A stretch of DNA of 64,000 nucleotides from Promicromonospora umidemergens (lineage in GTDB: Bacteria > Actinomycetota > Actinomycetes > Actinomycetales > Cellulomonadaceae), in the NCBI RefSeq assembly GCF_024171995.1, contig NZ_JAMTCT010000002.1:297428-361427 (forward strand), written 5' to 3'. The position numbers were made by a program, and so were the translations under genes. The stretch's first letter is position 1. Each line of letters opens with the position of its first letter. Positions 8,193 through 16,894 of this stretch are shown here, piece after piece. The notes under the pieces were generated by a model, which saw only the letters and a program-made list of their open reading frames with translations, did no database searches and was not told the origin of the DNA.

Positions 8193-9408
8193 CGGGGAGC
8201 GTCTGCGGCACCGACGACCACAGCGTCCCCGTAGCGCGCAGGGACTCCGGCGGGACGGTCAGCGCGACACCGCCGAGGCGGCGCAGCGCGGCGCCGACCG
8301 CTACCTGCGCCATCACGGTGGCCGGGCGCCGCGCGGGGCAGGCGTGCGGCCCGGCACCCCACGTGAGATAGGAGAGGTGGCCGGACTCGAGCCAGATGTC
8401 GTCGTCGGAGGCGCGTGACTCCGCGCTCGCGCCCAGGATGCCTGGTACCACGGCGTCGCCCGCCAATATCTTGCGGCCGCCGAGCGTCGTGTCCGCCAGG
8501 GCGAAGCGCGGTCCGGTGTTGGTCGCGGGAGGCGCCGAGCCGAGCGCGGCCTCCAGCGTGTCCGACGCCGACAGCCGCCCACCGGAGCGCCCGTCGAACC
8601 GGGGGTCGGTGAGCCGCAGGCGCAACGCCTGCGTGATCCACGCGACCTCGAACTCGCTGCCCAGGATGAGGGTCGCCGAGACGGCGCTCTGCGCGTCCAG
8701 GTCGGTGGGCCGGCTGGGGTGGCTCAGGATCGCTGAGGTCAGGTCGTCCGACGGCGCGGCGCGGCGGCTGGCGATCAGGTCGGCGATGAGGCTCCGCTGG
8801 GCGTTGAGCGCCTCGCCGCCGGCCGCGCCCTTTGCCTGGAACACGCGCTGGGCGTGGCTCAGCATGGCACGCGCCTGCTCGGGTTCGAGCCCGAACATCG
8901 TGGACATCACCAGGAGCGGCACGGCACGGGCGTAGTCGCCCACGAGGTCCGCCTGGCCCTGTGCCAGCACCCGGTCCAGCGCGATCCCGCACCACTTCTC
9001 GACGATCGTGGCGAGCCGGTGCTCGTCGACGCTCTCGAACGCGTCGTCGATGAGGCGGCGCAGGTGCCGGTGCCGTAGGCCGTCCACGTAGTAGATGCCG
9101 TCGCGCGGGGCCAGGACTCCACCGACGCCGCTGTCCGGACGGACCGTGCCGTCAGTGATCAGGCTCCAGTTGCGGGAGTCCCGCGCGAACAGGCTCTCGT
9201 TGCGCAGCACGGTGACCAGCTCACGGTGCCCCAGCACCAGCCAGGCCGGTACACCGGGTTCCAGGAGCACGGGCGCGACGTTTCCCCACCGGGCACGCAG
9301 CCGTTCGTAGACGCGCGCGGGATCGGCGCTGGTGGTGGTCTCGATGAGCGGAGTCAGGTCGTCCAGGTCGACCAGGCGTTCCGACTGGGTGGTCGTCGTG
9401 GCTGTCAT
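8161..9408 (-). CDS. cytochrome P450, CYP157-like, degenerate I- and K-helix motifs
   Basis: 415 residues from ATG at 9408. The heme-binding loop WGAGPHACPARRP is intact, with the cysteine ligand near residue 356. Two otherwise standard motifs are not. The I-helix reads LILGSEFEVAW where AGxET/DT is expected, so the acid-threonine pair is absent. The K-helix reads LEAALGSAPP where ExxR is expected. Loss of ExxR together with the GPHACPA heme loop and the GIYYVDGLRHRHLRRLI segment is characteristic of the Streptomyces CYP157 family, in which the motif is naturally changed. CYP157 genes usually sit in conservon operons; none is present here. Redox partners are not nearby. Confidence 0.85.
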   Translation of the reverse strand: MTATTTTQSERLVDLDDLTPLIETTTSADPARVYERLRARWGNVAPVLLEPGVPAWLVLGHRELVTVLRNESLFARDSRNWSLITDGTVRPDSGVGGVLAPRDGIYYVDGLRHRHLRRLIDDAFESVDEHRLATIVEKWCGIALDRVLAQGQADLVGDYARAVPLLVMSTMFGLEPEQARAMLSHAQRVFQAKGAAGGEALNAQRSLIADLIASRRAAPSDDLTSAILSHPSRPTDLDAQSAVSATLILGSEFEVAWITQALRLRLTDPRFDGRSGGRLSASDTLEAALGSAPPATNTGPRFALADTTLGGRKILAGDAVVPGILGASAESRASDDDIWLESGHLSYLTWGAGPHACPARRPATVMAQVAVGAALRRLGGVALTVPPESLRATGTLWSSVPQTLPVRFEEHRPAR

Positions 9409-9616
9409 GGCTTCCCGAGGTTCTGGGCGCGACCAGGTCGCACGCGCGTTGTTTAGGCGGAATGTACCCCATGTCCCATGCGCGGTAATGAATCCGGATC
9501 GCACGAACCGGACAAATCGTTACCCGCCTGCCATCCGGCCGTCGCCCGGCGGCAATGCACCGGGTGAAGTCTTTCCTCGACGATCGCTGCGCCGGACCGA
9601 CCGGAACGAGGAAAAC

Positions 9617-10630
9617 ATGCCCGGACCTGCACGAGCACTGAAGCTGGCAGTAGGCACGACGGCGGCCTCGGTCGCCCTGGGCGTCGCGGCGGCGGGATCC
9701 GCCGTCGCGGGCCCGACGGCGACAGCCCCGCGGACTGCGGCGGCGAGCAACGCCGACGTCGCCCAGCGCTGGGCGCCCATCCACTACCAGGACGTGGACC
9801 AGACCGGCACCAACGCCCTGGGCGGCCGATCGGACTACATCGCGGCCTACGACTTCGACGGCGACCTCGACGCCCGCAACAACTGGGAGAACACCGGCAA
9901 CCACGCCCTGGCCGCCACCGCCTACTACTCGGTGCTGGAGACGGGCACCCACTGGTTCGTCACCTACATGTTCTTCCACCCGCGCGACTGGTCGGACTCG
10001 ATCTTCGACACGGAGCACGAGAACGACGCCGAGGGCGTCATGGTCGCCGTGCAGAAGGACGGCTCGACCTACGGCGTCCTGCGTGGAGCGGTCACCGTGG
10101 CGCACAGCGACTTCTTCTCGTACACGCCGTCGGGCAGCACGTGGGGCGCGGGCGCCGAGAACCTCGACGGCGTCCTGCAGCTGGCGACCAGCCCGCACGA
10201 CGGACTGTCCCACCCTGTCACCGCGCAGGAGGCCAAGGGGCACGGCCTCAAGGCGCGCCCGGGCTACGACATCCGGGGCGACGGGGTCATCTACTACCCG
10301 GCGGGCCGCGCCGAGGTGCCAGAGCACCCGGACGATCGAGACGTGTCCTACCGTCTGGTGGACGTCCACGCGTCCGGCGGGCTGTGGGCGCAGCGCGCCA
10401 ACGCCCAGCTGTTCGCGGGCCACGGCACGTTCGCGGGCGACCGCTCGGGCGGCTGCGGCAGCGGCGGGATCTCGTGCGGCCAGAACTCCGCGAACGCCCC
10501 GTGGGGCTGGGACGACGGCGACGACGGCCCCGGCCGGGGCGCCCTCGCGACCGACCCTGCTGGCCTCGCGGCGAACTACTTCCGCATCCCGGAGCCCGTG
10601 GACCGCGCGTACGTACACAACCCGTACTGA
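9617..10630 (+). CDS. secreted protein of unknown function
   Basis: 337 residues from ATG at 9617, preceded by a GAGG site. Residues 1-35 form a signal peptide (basic start, hydrophobic core, A-x-A-like cleavage near AVAGPTA). The mature part begins with ADVAQRWAPIHYQDVD and contains YDFDGDLDARNNWEN, THWFVTYMFFHPRDW and EHENDAEGVMV, a motif set I recognise from secreted proteins of actinobacteria and fungi with no known activity, recalling Vps62-type beta-rich domains. A late CGSGGISCG pair may form a disulphide. It is followed by a very strong hairpin, so it is probably transcribed alone. Confidence 0.75.
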   Translation: MPGPARALKLAVGTTAASVALGVAAAGSAVAGPTATAPRTAAASNADVAQRWAPIHYQDVDQTGTNALGGRSDYIAAYDFDGDLDARNNWENTGNHALAATAYYSVLETGTHWFVTYMFFHPRDWSDSIFDTEHENDAEGVMVAVQKDGSTYGVLRGAVTVAHSDFFSYTPSGSTWGAGAENLDGVLQLATSPHDGLSHPVTAQEAKGHGLKARPGYDIRGDGVIYYPAGRAEVPEHPDDRDVSYRLVDVHASGGLWAQRANAQLFAGHGTFAGDRSGGCGSGGISCGQNSANAPWGWDDGDDGPGRGALATDPAGLAANYFRIPEPVDRAYVHNPY

Positions 10631-10661
10631 CCTGGGGCGGGCCGGGCCAGGCCAGGTTCTG

Positions 10662-10725
10662 TGGTCGGCAGGACGTCAGGTGATCGGTAGCCCGGGCTGC
10701 CGATCACCTGACGTCCTGCCGACCA
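10662..10725. terminator. 32-bp-arm hairpin, terminator-like, member of a dispersed repeat family
   Basis: Arms 10662-10693 and 10694-10725 are exact reverse complements except for one G-U-type pair, with essentially no loop. No T-run follows, as is usual for actinobacterial terminators. The arm contains the block GGACGTCAGGTGATCGGTAG, closely related to the arms of the hairpins at 20437-20506 and 51555-51618. Confidence 0.75.
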
Positions 10726-10822
10726 CCAGCTGTCGACCGCCCAGCCACGCCAGCTCAGCCTCGACCTGAGGTCGAGGGTTGGCAGAGGTTCAAGTTCGAG
10801 TTGAGGGTGAGGGTGATCGCCG

Positions 10823-11731
10823 TCAGGCCAGCCGGGCGCTCGCCACGAGCTCCTGGCCCACGTCCAGCCGTACGTCCGCCAGCCGGACGCCGGCCGGCAG
10901 CTTCTCCGCGAGGTCGATGTCCCGGCTCGTCGCGGCCTCGACCCGGCCGCGGATGGTCCCCAGCAGTGCTGCCACCAGCGGGTTGCCGCTCGCGAGCCGC
11001 ACGTCGCGGACCGCGAGCACCATGTTCGCGTCCACGCTGACCGACGCCGTCGCCTGCACCCGGGCCGACAGGAACATGCCCTTCTTGATCGCGGCGTCGA
11101 CCCGGAGCGTGGCCGCCCGGGGCCCCTCCGAGACCAGGTCCACGTCCAGCCCCGTCAAGGTGATGCCCTGCTGCTGCAGGACGACGGTCAGCAGCCCTCG
11201 GGCCGTCGCGACCAGGCCTGCCTTGTCGACGGCGACGCGGGCGTGGCCGGAGACCGGGTGCTCCTGCGTGGGCTCCACCGGCAGGACGCCGACCCGACCG
11301 TCGGAGCTCTCGACCCACTCGAACCGCAGGCCCTCGAGCTCCGCGGTGACGTCGACGGGCAGGTCCACCGCCACGATCCGGTGCGCGTCCAGGCGCAGCC
11401 GCCGCAGCGTGCCCGGCTCGCGCCGGACGATCTCGGGGCGCCACCGCTTGTCGGGGTCGGCGGGCCCCGGCACACCGTCGGTACGGACGACGACGCCGGA
11501 CAGGTCGATGTCCGCCGACGCGACGGAAGCGCCGTCGAGCACCGTGGTGATCGACGCGCGGTCCAGCCCGACGGCCGTGCCGCCGAGCTCCTCCGCGAGC
11601 GCGGCCCGGATGCGGGCGGCCAGGTCGGCTCCGTCGGCGGGCCGGGGCGCCGTCCCGAGGGGGATCGGGTCCGGGGTGCGGCGTTCGGCTGACAAGTGGT
11701 CGGGTGCGGGGCGCTGGGCGGCGTCGGTCAT
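10823..11731 (-). CDS. hypothetical protein, possibly lipid-binding (DUF2993-like)
   Basis: 302 residues from ATG at 11731; an upstream start at 11758 is possible. No signal peptide or membrane segment. The first 60 residues are Pro/Asp-rich; the rest alternates short beta strands (RRLRLDAHRIVAVDLPVDVTAELEGL) with a region where QQQGITLTGLDVDL is followed by RVQATASVSVDANMVLAVRDVRL. This organisation, ending with VRLADVRLDVGQ, recalls LmeA/DUF2993-type lipid-binding folds, but the match is from pattern only and the lack of a signal peptide is unusual for that group. It may form a unit with the amidase gene 70 bp upstream on the same strand. Confidence 0.65.
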   Translation of the reverse strand: MTDAAQRPAPDHLSAERRTPDPIPLGTAPRPADGADLAARIRAALAEELGGTAVGLDRASITTVLDGASVASADIDLSGVVVRTDGVPGPADPDKRWRPEIVRREPGTLRRLRLDAHRIVAVDLPVDVTAELEGLRFEWVESSDGRVGVLPVEPTQEHPVSGHARVAVDKAGLVATARGLLTVVLQQQGITLTGLDVDLVSEGPRAATLRVDAAIKKGMFLSARVQATASVSVDANMVLAVRDVRLASGNPLVAALLGTIRGRVEAATSRDIDLAEKLPAGVRLADVRLDVGQELVASARLA

Positions 11732-11804
11732 GGACGCGAGACTAACCCGCCCGGGCACAGGGGGCGGGGCGGGCCCGCCCCCTGCGCCCAGGCTCGCCCT
11801 GTGC

Positions 11805-12842
11805 TCAGACCCGCCCTGCGTTCAGGCGCCCCTGCAGGGCCATGACCGCCTGGGACTCGCGGGAGATCACGCCGTCGACCGGCGTGCCGAGGTACCCCTG
11901 GAGGGCACGGATCGTCTGCGGGCCGATCTTGCCGTCGCGCTGCCCGGAGTCCATCCCGATCCGGCGCTGCAGGGCGGCGATCACGAGGGAGCCGTCGGCG
12001 TCGGAGACCCATTGCCAGCCGGTCGTCAGCCCGGGGTTCCTGTCCCGCCAGTACGCGCTCTGCGACGAGACGACGCCGTCGACCGGGGTGCCGAGCTCCT
12101 GCTGCAGCCTGCCGGTGGTGGCAGAGCCCCAGAACCCGTCCACGACCAGGCCACCGGGCTCCCCCGGGCTCGGCGGGGTGGAGCCCGAGCCGGTGCGGAT
12201 GTCGTCGATGCGCGCGTACAGGTGCCGGCCGGGGCACGCGGTCTGCGAGACGTCGCGGTGCCCCTGCAACGGCGCGCCCTGCGTCCACCACCGGTCCTTG
12301 CCCTCGCGGTAGATGGCGGCGGCCGTCGAGATCTGCGCCGCGGTCGGCGTGCTCGTCTCGTAGTTGCCCGCGAAACAGATGGACCGCGAGGTGCTGTTGC
12401 GCCCGCCGGTGTGGGTACCACGGCGGTTCCAGCTCACGCCCTGGTACGCCCGGCCGGACGGGAAGATGATCACGTTGTAGGAGATCCCGGTGCCGAACCG
12501 CGACTGGCCGACGCTCTCCAGCGCCCGCATCTGCTCCGCCTCGGCCGCGATGCTCGCGTCCGGGGAGAGCTGGGCCGTGACGGTGTGGTGCACGAAGACC
12601 TCGACCGCTGGACCGGTCAGCGTCAGGTCGCCGTCCGGGTACCTGGCGCCCCACGAGCCGCGCGAGGCGATGCTCAGTGCGGCGGTCGGCTCGGGTGCGG
12701 CCTGTGGTGCGGCCGGTGGTGTTTCCGTCGGCACGGCGTCGGACGGCGCCTCGCCGCCCCCGTCGCCCGCCGGCTCGTCGTCCGTACCGAGCACCTCCAG
12801 CACGATCCCGTCGTCGTCCTTGATCTCGTAGATCTCAGCCAC
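11805..12842 (-). CDS. peptidoglycan amidase (Amidase_2/PGRP) with C-terminal binding repeats
   Basis: 345 residues from GTG at 12842, preceded by a run of six G. The catalytic domain spans about residues 55-205: VFVHHT and QGHRDVSQTACPG supply the expected His, His and Cys zinc ligands, with GISYNVII between them, as in N-acetylmuramoyl-L-alanine amidases. The C-terminal third carries repeated elements GTPVDGVVSSQSAYWRD and GTPVDGVISRESQ with KIGPQTIRALQ, typical of PG-binding modules seen in phage lysins. There is no signal peptide from either this start or the ATG at 12872. The first 40 residues are acidic and unusual. Endolysin-like enzyme, or exported by an unrecognised route. Confidence 0.85.
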   Translation of the reverse strand: MAEIYEIKDDDGIVLEVLGTDDEPAGDGGGEAPSDAVPTETPPAAPQAAPEPTAALSIASRGSWGARYPDGDLTLTGPAVEVFVHHTVTAQLSPDASIAAEAEQMRALESVGQSRFGTGISYNVIIFPSGRAYQGVSWNRRGTHTGGRNSTSRSICFAGNYETSTPTAAQISTAAAIYREGKDRWWTQGAPLQGHRDVSQTACPGRHLYARIDDIRTGSGSTPPSPGEPGGLVVDGFWGSATTGRLQQELGTPVDGVVSSQSAYWRDRNPGLTTGWQWVSDADGSLVIAALQRRIGMDSGQRDGKIGPQTIRALQGYLGTPVDGVISRESQAVMALQGRLNAGRV

Positions 12843-12985
12843 GGTGCCCCCCAAGGTCCAAATATGTCCCACATGTCTACCATCGAGCGGCGAGTGAGGC
12901 GACCCCTTGCGGCAACCTGGTGGCCCCCGGACGACGTCGCGCCGCGGCGGCTCGCAGAGCGCGGAGCACTTGTACTGTTGCCGAC

Positions 12986-13336
12986 GTGATCAGCATCGAC
13001 GCCGACTCCCCCGTCCCGCCGTTCGAGCAGGTACGCACCACGCTCGCGCAGCAGATGGCGGACCGGACGCTCCCCGTCGGGACCCGGCTGCCGACGGTAC
13101 GAGCGCTGGCCGCGGACCTCGGCATCGCGGTCAACACCGTGGCCCGCGCGTACCGGGAGCTGGAGGCGGCGGGCCTGGTCGAGACCCGCGGCCGGGCCGG
13201 CACCTTCGTGAGCGCTGCCGGTGACCAGCGTCTGTCCCTCGCGCAGGACGCTGCCTCCACGTTCGCGGACACGGTGCGCGCGCTCGGCATCGGCCGGACC
13301 GAGGCGCTGGAGATCGTCTCGGCGGCGCTGAGGTAG
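12986..13336 (+). CDS. GntR-family transcriptional regulator (YtrA-like, short)
   Basis: 116 residues from GTG at 12986. The N-terminal two thirds is a GntR winged helix: PPFEQVRTTLAQQM, then LPTVRALAADLGIAVNTVARAYRELEAAGLVETR and GTFVS. The remaining C-terminal part is only about 35 residues, matching the short YtrA subfamily, which usually controls an adjacent ABC transporter; none is adjacent here. It is divergent from the amidase gene, with a 143 bp shared control region, so the amidase is the nearest candidate target. Confidence 0.88.
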   Translation: MISIDADSPVPPFEQVRTTLAQQMADRTLPVGTRLPTVRALAADLGIAVNTVARAYRELEAAGLVETRGRAGTFVSAAGDQRLSLAQDAASTFADTVRALGIGRTEALEIVSAALR

Positions 13337-13433
13337 GGCGCTGGGGTAGGGGGGCGGAGCCGGGCATCCCCGCTTCACCCAGGCTTCAGGACGCGGCCAC
13401 CCGGAGGTCTCCTGACCGGATTACAACGGGCAC

Positions 13434-15005
13434 ATGAACCCTGGACCCGAGCTCGACCGGCGCGCTCTGCTCGGCGCCACCGGAATCGTCGCCGCCGGCC
13501 TGCTGCTCCCGAGCGCGCCCGCCCTCGCCCCGCCCGCCTTCGCAGCGCCTGCCTTCACCGCGCCTGCCTTCACCAGGGGCGGTCGCCCCGTGCTGACCCA
13601 TGGTGTGCAGCTCGGTGACCCGCGCGCCGACGGCGCGGTGCTGTGGACCAGGGCCGACCGCCCTGCCCGCATGTTCGTCGAGGTCTCCCGCGACCCCGAC
13701 TTCCGGCGCGCGAGGCGGGTCCGTGGCCCGCTGCTGACCCCGGTGACGGACGGCACCGGTGAGGTACGGCTGACCGGCCTGCCGGCGGGGCAGGAGCTGC
13801 ACTATCGAGTGGTCGCGCAGGACCTGGACGGCCGCGCCGACAGCCGCGTCCTGACCGGGCAGTTCCGCACGGCTCCGCGGGACCTGCACGACGTGCGGTT
13901 CGTCTGGTCCGGCGACGTCGTGGGCCAGGGCTGGGGCATCAACCCCGACATCGGAGGCATGACCATCTACGCCGCCATGGCCGCCCGCACCCCTGACTTC
14001 TTCCTGCACAGCGGCGACACCGTGTACGCGGACGGCCCCCTCCAGGAGTCGGTGACGCTGCCCGACGGCCGGGTCTGGCGCAACGTCGTCACCCCGGAGA
14101 AGTCGAAGGTGGCCGAGACGCTCGCCGAGTACCGCGGGCAGTTCGCCTACAACCTGCTCGACGAGAACTTCCGGCGCTTCGCCGCGCGGGTCCCTCAGCT
14201 CGTGCAGTGGGACGACCACGAGGTCACGAACAACTGGTACCCGGGCGAGATCCTGAACGACGACCGCTACACCGAGCAGCGCGCCGACGTGCTCGCGGCG
14301 CGCGCGTTCCAGGCGTTCCACGAGTGGCAGCCGGTACGCAAGCAGGACGCCGTCGACGGCCGTGTGTACCGCAAGGTGTCGCACGGCCCGCTGCTCGACG
14401 TCTTCGTGCTCGACATGCGCAGCTACCGCGACCCGAACTCGACCGGGACCACGCCGGAACGGATCCTCGGCGCCCGCCAGGCACGCTGGCTGGTGGAGGC
14501 GCTCGACCGCTCCCGCGCGACCTGGAAGGTCATCGCCTCGGACATGCCGATCGGTGTCCACGTGCCTGACGGCGACAAGATCGAAGGCGTCGCCAACGGC
14601 CTGCCGGGCGTGCCCAACGGGCGCGAGGCGGAGCTGGCGTGGGTGCTGCAGGAGATCAGCCGCCGGCGGGTGCGCAACACCGTCTGGCTCACCGCCGACG
14701 TCCACTACTCCGCCGCCATCCACTACGCGCCCGAGCGGGCCGCGTTCGAGGGGTTCGACTCGTTCTGGGAGTTCGTCTCCGGGCCGCTGAACGCCGGCGC
14801 GTTCGGCCCGAACGCGCTCGACCCGACGTTCGGGCCGCACCAGGCGTTCGTGAGCTCCCCGCCGCGCGCCAACACCTCACCGCTGGAGGGTTTCCAGCAC
14901 TTCGGCGAGGTCAACATCGACGGCGCCACGGGACAGCTGAGCGTCGACCTGCGTGACCAGGCCGGTCGCTCGCTCTGGACGATCACGCTCGACCCGACAC
15001 GCTGA
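13434..15005 (+). CDS. phoD: alkaline phosphatase D (PhoD family), Tat-exported
   Basis: 523 residues. The N-terminus LDRRALLGATGIVAAGLLL is a twin-arginine signal followed by three near-repeats of PAFxAPAFT. A fibronectin-like PhoD N-domain (THGVQLGDPRADGAVLWTR) precedes the metallophosphatase domain with SGDVVGQGW, HSGDTVYADG, WDDHEVTNNW, VFVLDMRSYRDPN and TADVHYSAA, which hold the metal ligands. PhoD enzymes are Ca/Fe-dependent phosphodiesterases or monoesterases that free phosphate outside the cell and are usually phosphate-starvation induced. No clear PHO box was seen upstream. A single-gene unit by spacing. The symbol is a family name. Confidence 0.92.
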   Translation: MNPGPELDRRALLGATGIVAAGLLLPSAPALAPPAFAAPAFTAPAFTRGGRPVLTHGVQLGDPRADGAVLWTRADRPARMFVEVSRDPDFRRARRVRGPLLTPVTDGTGEVRLTGLPAGQELHYRVVAQDLDGRADSRVLTGQFRTAPRDLHDVRFVWSGDVVGQGWGINPDIGGMTIYAAMAARTPDFFLHSGDTVYADGPLQESVTLPDGRVWRNVVTPEKSKVAETLAEYRGQFAYNLLDENFRRFAARVPQLVQWDDHEVTNNWYPGEILNDDRYTEQRADVLAARAFQAFHEWQPVRKQDAVDGRVYRKVSHGPLLDVFVLDMRSYRDPNSTGTTPERILGARQARWLVEALDRSRATWKVIASDMPIGVHVPDGDKIEGVANGLPGVPNGREAELAWVLQEISRRRVRNTVWLTADVHYSAAIHYAPERAAFEGFDSFWEFVSGPLNAGAFGPNALDPTFGPHQAFVSSPPRANTSPLEGFQHFGEVNIDGATGQLSVDLRDQAGRSLWTITLDPTR

Positions 15006-15176
15006 GCGGGGCACCGGATCGGGCGCCGGATCGGGCGCCCGGGCAGCCCGCGGACCACCCGGGCGGGGCGGCCCACCGCCCAGGCAGCGACGTGCTGGGC
15101 GAGCGGTCGATGACTTTCGGCGCGTCCGGTCGTCGGTACCGGTGTAAGTGTCCGCGATCGAACGAGGGAGCTTTCC

Positions 15177-15971
15177 ATGACCGACACGCACGAGGTCCAC
15201 CCCGACCGCACCGCGGCGGGTGAGACGGCCGCGGCTCCGCCCGTCGTCGACCGGGAGACCTGGCTGCGCGAGCGCGACGAGCTGCTGGCGCGGGAGAAGG
15301 CACACATGCGGGAGGGCGATGCGACCGCCGCCGCCCGGCGTCGGCTGCCGATGACGGAGGTCGACGCACAGCTCACGCTGACCGGCCCGGACGGGCCCAC
15401 GCCGCTGCTGGAGCTCTTCGAGGGCCGCGACGAGCTGGTGGCCTACAAGCACATGTGGCACCGCGGGGAACCGTTCGAGAACCAGTGCCCGGGCTGCACC
15501 TTCGCGTACTTCGCGGTGCACGACCCTGCGTACCTGACGGCGCGCGGGGTCTCGATCGCGGTGTTCGCGCAGGGGCCGTGGGACGAGGTGGAGCCGTTCG
15601 TGGAGTTCATGGGCTACCCGGCGCACTGGTACGCGGCGGACGGCATCGAGGATCCCGCCGTGGGCGGAGGCGAGTTCGGCTGGGTGTCCTTCCTGCGCCA
15701 GGGGGACCGCGTCTACCTCACGTACGAGACGGCGGGGCGCGGAGCCGAGGTCGCGATGCCTTCGCTCGCGTTGCTCGACATGACAGCGCGCGGGCGTCTG
15801 GAGGCATGGCAGGACAGCCCTGAGGGCTGGCCGGAGGGTAGGAGCCCGGGCTGGTTCTGGAAGGCGGACGAGGATGGTGCGGGGAACGGGTGGACCGGTG
15901 GCCGGCCCACCGCTCAGTGGGCCCGCCCGGGTGCGACGCCGGTGGTCGCACACGGTGGACACCACCACTGA
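15177..15971 (+). CDS. DUF899 family thioredoxin-like protein, copy 1
   Basis: 264 residues with a GAGGGAG ribosome site before the ATG. DUF899 features in order: LLAREKAHMREGDA.AAARRRLPM, LLELFEGRDELVAYKHMWHRGEPFENQCPGCTF, then SLALLDMTARGRLEAWQDSP and PGWFWKADE. The CPGC pair lies where thioredoxin-like proteins carry the active-site cysteines. The function of the family is not established. The last residues are GGHHH. A closely related copy follows 38 bp downstream on the same strand, so the two are probably cotranscribed tandem duplicates. Confidence 0.9.
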   Translation: MTDTHEVHPDRTAAGETAAAPPVVDRETWLRERDELLAREKAHMREGDATAAARRRLPMTEVDAQLTLTGPDGPTPLLELFEGRDELVAYKHMWHRGEPFENQCPGCTFAYFAVHDPAYLTARGVSIAVFAQGPWDEVEPFVEFMGYPAHWYAADGIEDPAVGGGEFGWVSFLRQGDRVYLTYETAGRGAEVAMPSLALLDMTARGRLEAWQDSPEGWPEGRSPGWFWKADEDGAGNGWTGGRPTAQWARPGATPVVAHGGHHH

Positions 15972-16009
15972 GCGGGTCTCCGGCCGGCTGATCCAACGAG
16001 GAGAACGTC

Positions 16010-16798
16010 ATGACCGCAACGTACGAGAACCCCACCGACCAGGCCGAGACGGCCGCCGTCCCTACCGTCGTCGACCAGGTGGCGTGGCAGACCGCCCGCG
16101 ACGAGCTGCTGGTGCGCGAGAAGGCGCACACCCGCGAGGGGGACGCGATCGCGGCGGCCCGACGGCGGCTGCCGATGATGGAGGTCGACGGGACGGTCAC
16201 CGTCGTGGGGCCGGACGGGCCGACCACGCTGCTGGACCTGTTCGAGGGCCGGGAGGAGCTGGTCGTCTACAAGCACATGTGGCACCTGGGCGAGCCGTTC
16301 GAGAACCAGTGTGAGGGCTGCACCCTGACGTACTGGGCCGTGCAGGACCCGGCGTACCTGAAGGCACGCGGCGTCTCGTTCGCCGTGTTCGCGAAGGCGC
16401 CCTACGCGGACCTCGCGCCGTTCGTCGAGTTCATGGGGTACCCCCAGCACTGGTACTCGGCCCTCGACGCCGGGGAGGACGTCGTGGGTGGCGGCGACTA
16501 CGGCACCTGGGTGTGCTTCCTGCGCCAGGGCGACCGGGTGTTCCTCACCAACTCGGTCACCGGCCGCGGTGCGGAGGCGACCATGCCCGCGCTCGCGCTG
16601 CTCGACATGACGGTGCGCGGCCGCGTGGAGGCCTGGCAGGACTACCCGGAGGGCTGGCCGGAGGGCAAGGCTCCGGGCTGGTTCTGGCGGGCAGGCGAGG
16701 ACGGCGTCGGGAACAGCTGGACCGGTGGCCGCCCGACCATCCAGTGGACCCGCCCCGGGGTGACGCCGGTGACCGGCGGCGAGCACCACCACCACTGA
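16010..16798 (+). CDS. DUF899 family thioredoxin-like protein, copy 2
   Basis: 262 residues, preceded by AACGAGGAGAACGTC. It matches copy 1 over the whole length, sharing the REKAH, ARRRLPM, YKHMWH and PFENQC blocks. One key difference: the CPGC of copy 1 is CEGC here, so the residue between the cysteines is Glu instead of Pro. The C-terminus is GGEHHHH. Divergence between the copies is moderate, so the duplication is not recent. Both His-rich tails end exactly at the stop codon and may bind metal. Confidence 0.9.
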   Translation: MTATYENPTDQAETAAVPTVVDQVAWQTARDELLVREKAHTREGDAIAAARRRLPMMEVDGTVTVVGPDGPTTLLDLFEGREELVVYKHMWHLGEPFENQCEGCTLTYWAVQDPAYLKARGVSFAVFAKAPYADLAPFVEFMGYPQHWYSALDAGEDVVGGGDYGTWVCFLRQGDRVFLTNSVTGRGAEATMPALALLDMTVRGRVEAWQDYPEGWPEGKAPGWFWRAGEDGVGNSWTGGRPTIQWTRPGVTPVTGGEHHHH

Positions 16799-16805
16799 CC
16801 CCCGA

Positions 16806-16885
16806 GGAAGCGCGGCGCTAGCCAGTGATCCGGCTCATCAGGCTCGGCTGGTCCGGGCACATTCAGCAGATAGCGGCGCGCTTCC
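16806..16885. terminator. inverted repeat between convergent genes
   Basis: GGAAGCGCGGCGCTA at 16806-16820 pairs with its near-complement at 16871-16885 (one mismatch), with a 50 bp loop that itself can fold. It lies between the end of the second DUF899 gene and the 3' end of the minus-strand membrane-protein gene, so it may terminate both. Confidence 0.45.
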
Positions 16886-16894
16886 GCACGGGCG

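Noticed and set aside
8161..9408. P450 considered as part of a conservon (cvn) operon
   Set aside because: No histidine kinase-like, roadblock, DUF742 or small GTPase genes are adjacent.
15958..16798. C-terminal His runs considered as vector-derived tags
   Set aside because: Both genes are in native context, the runs are three and four His only, and both paralogues carry them.
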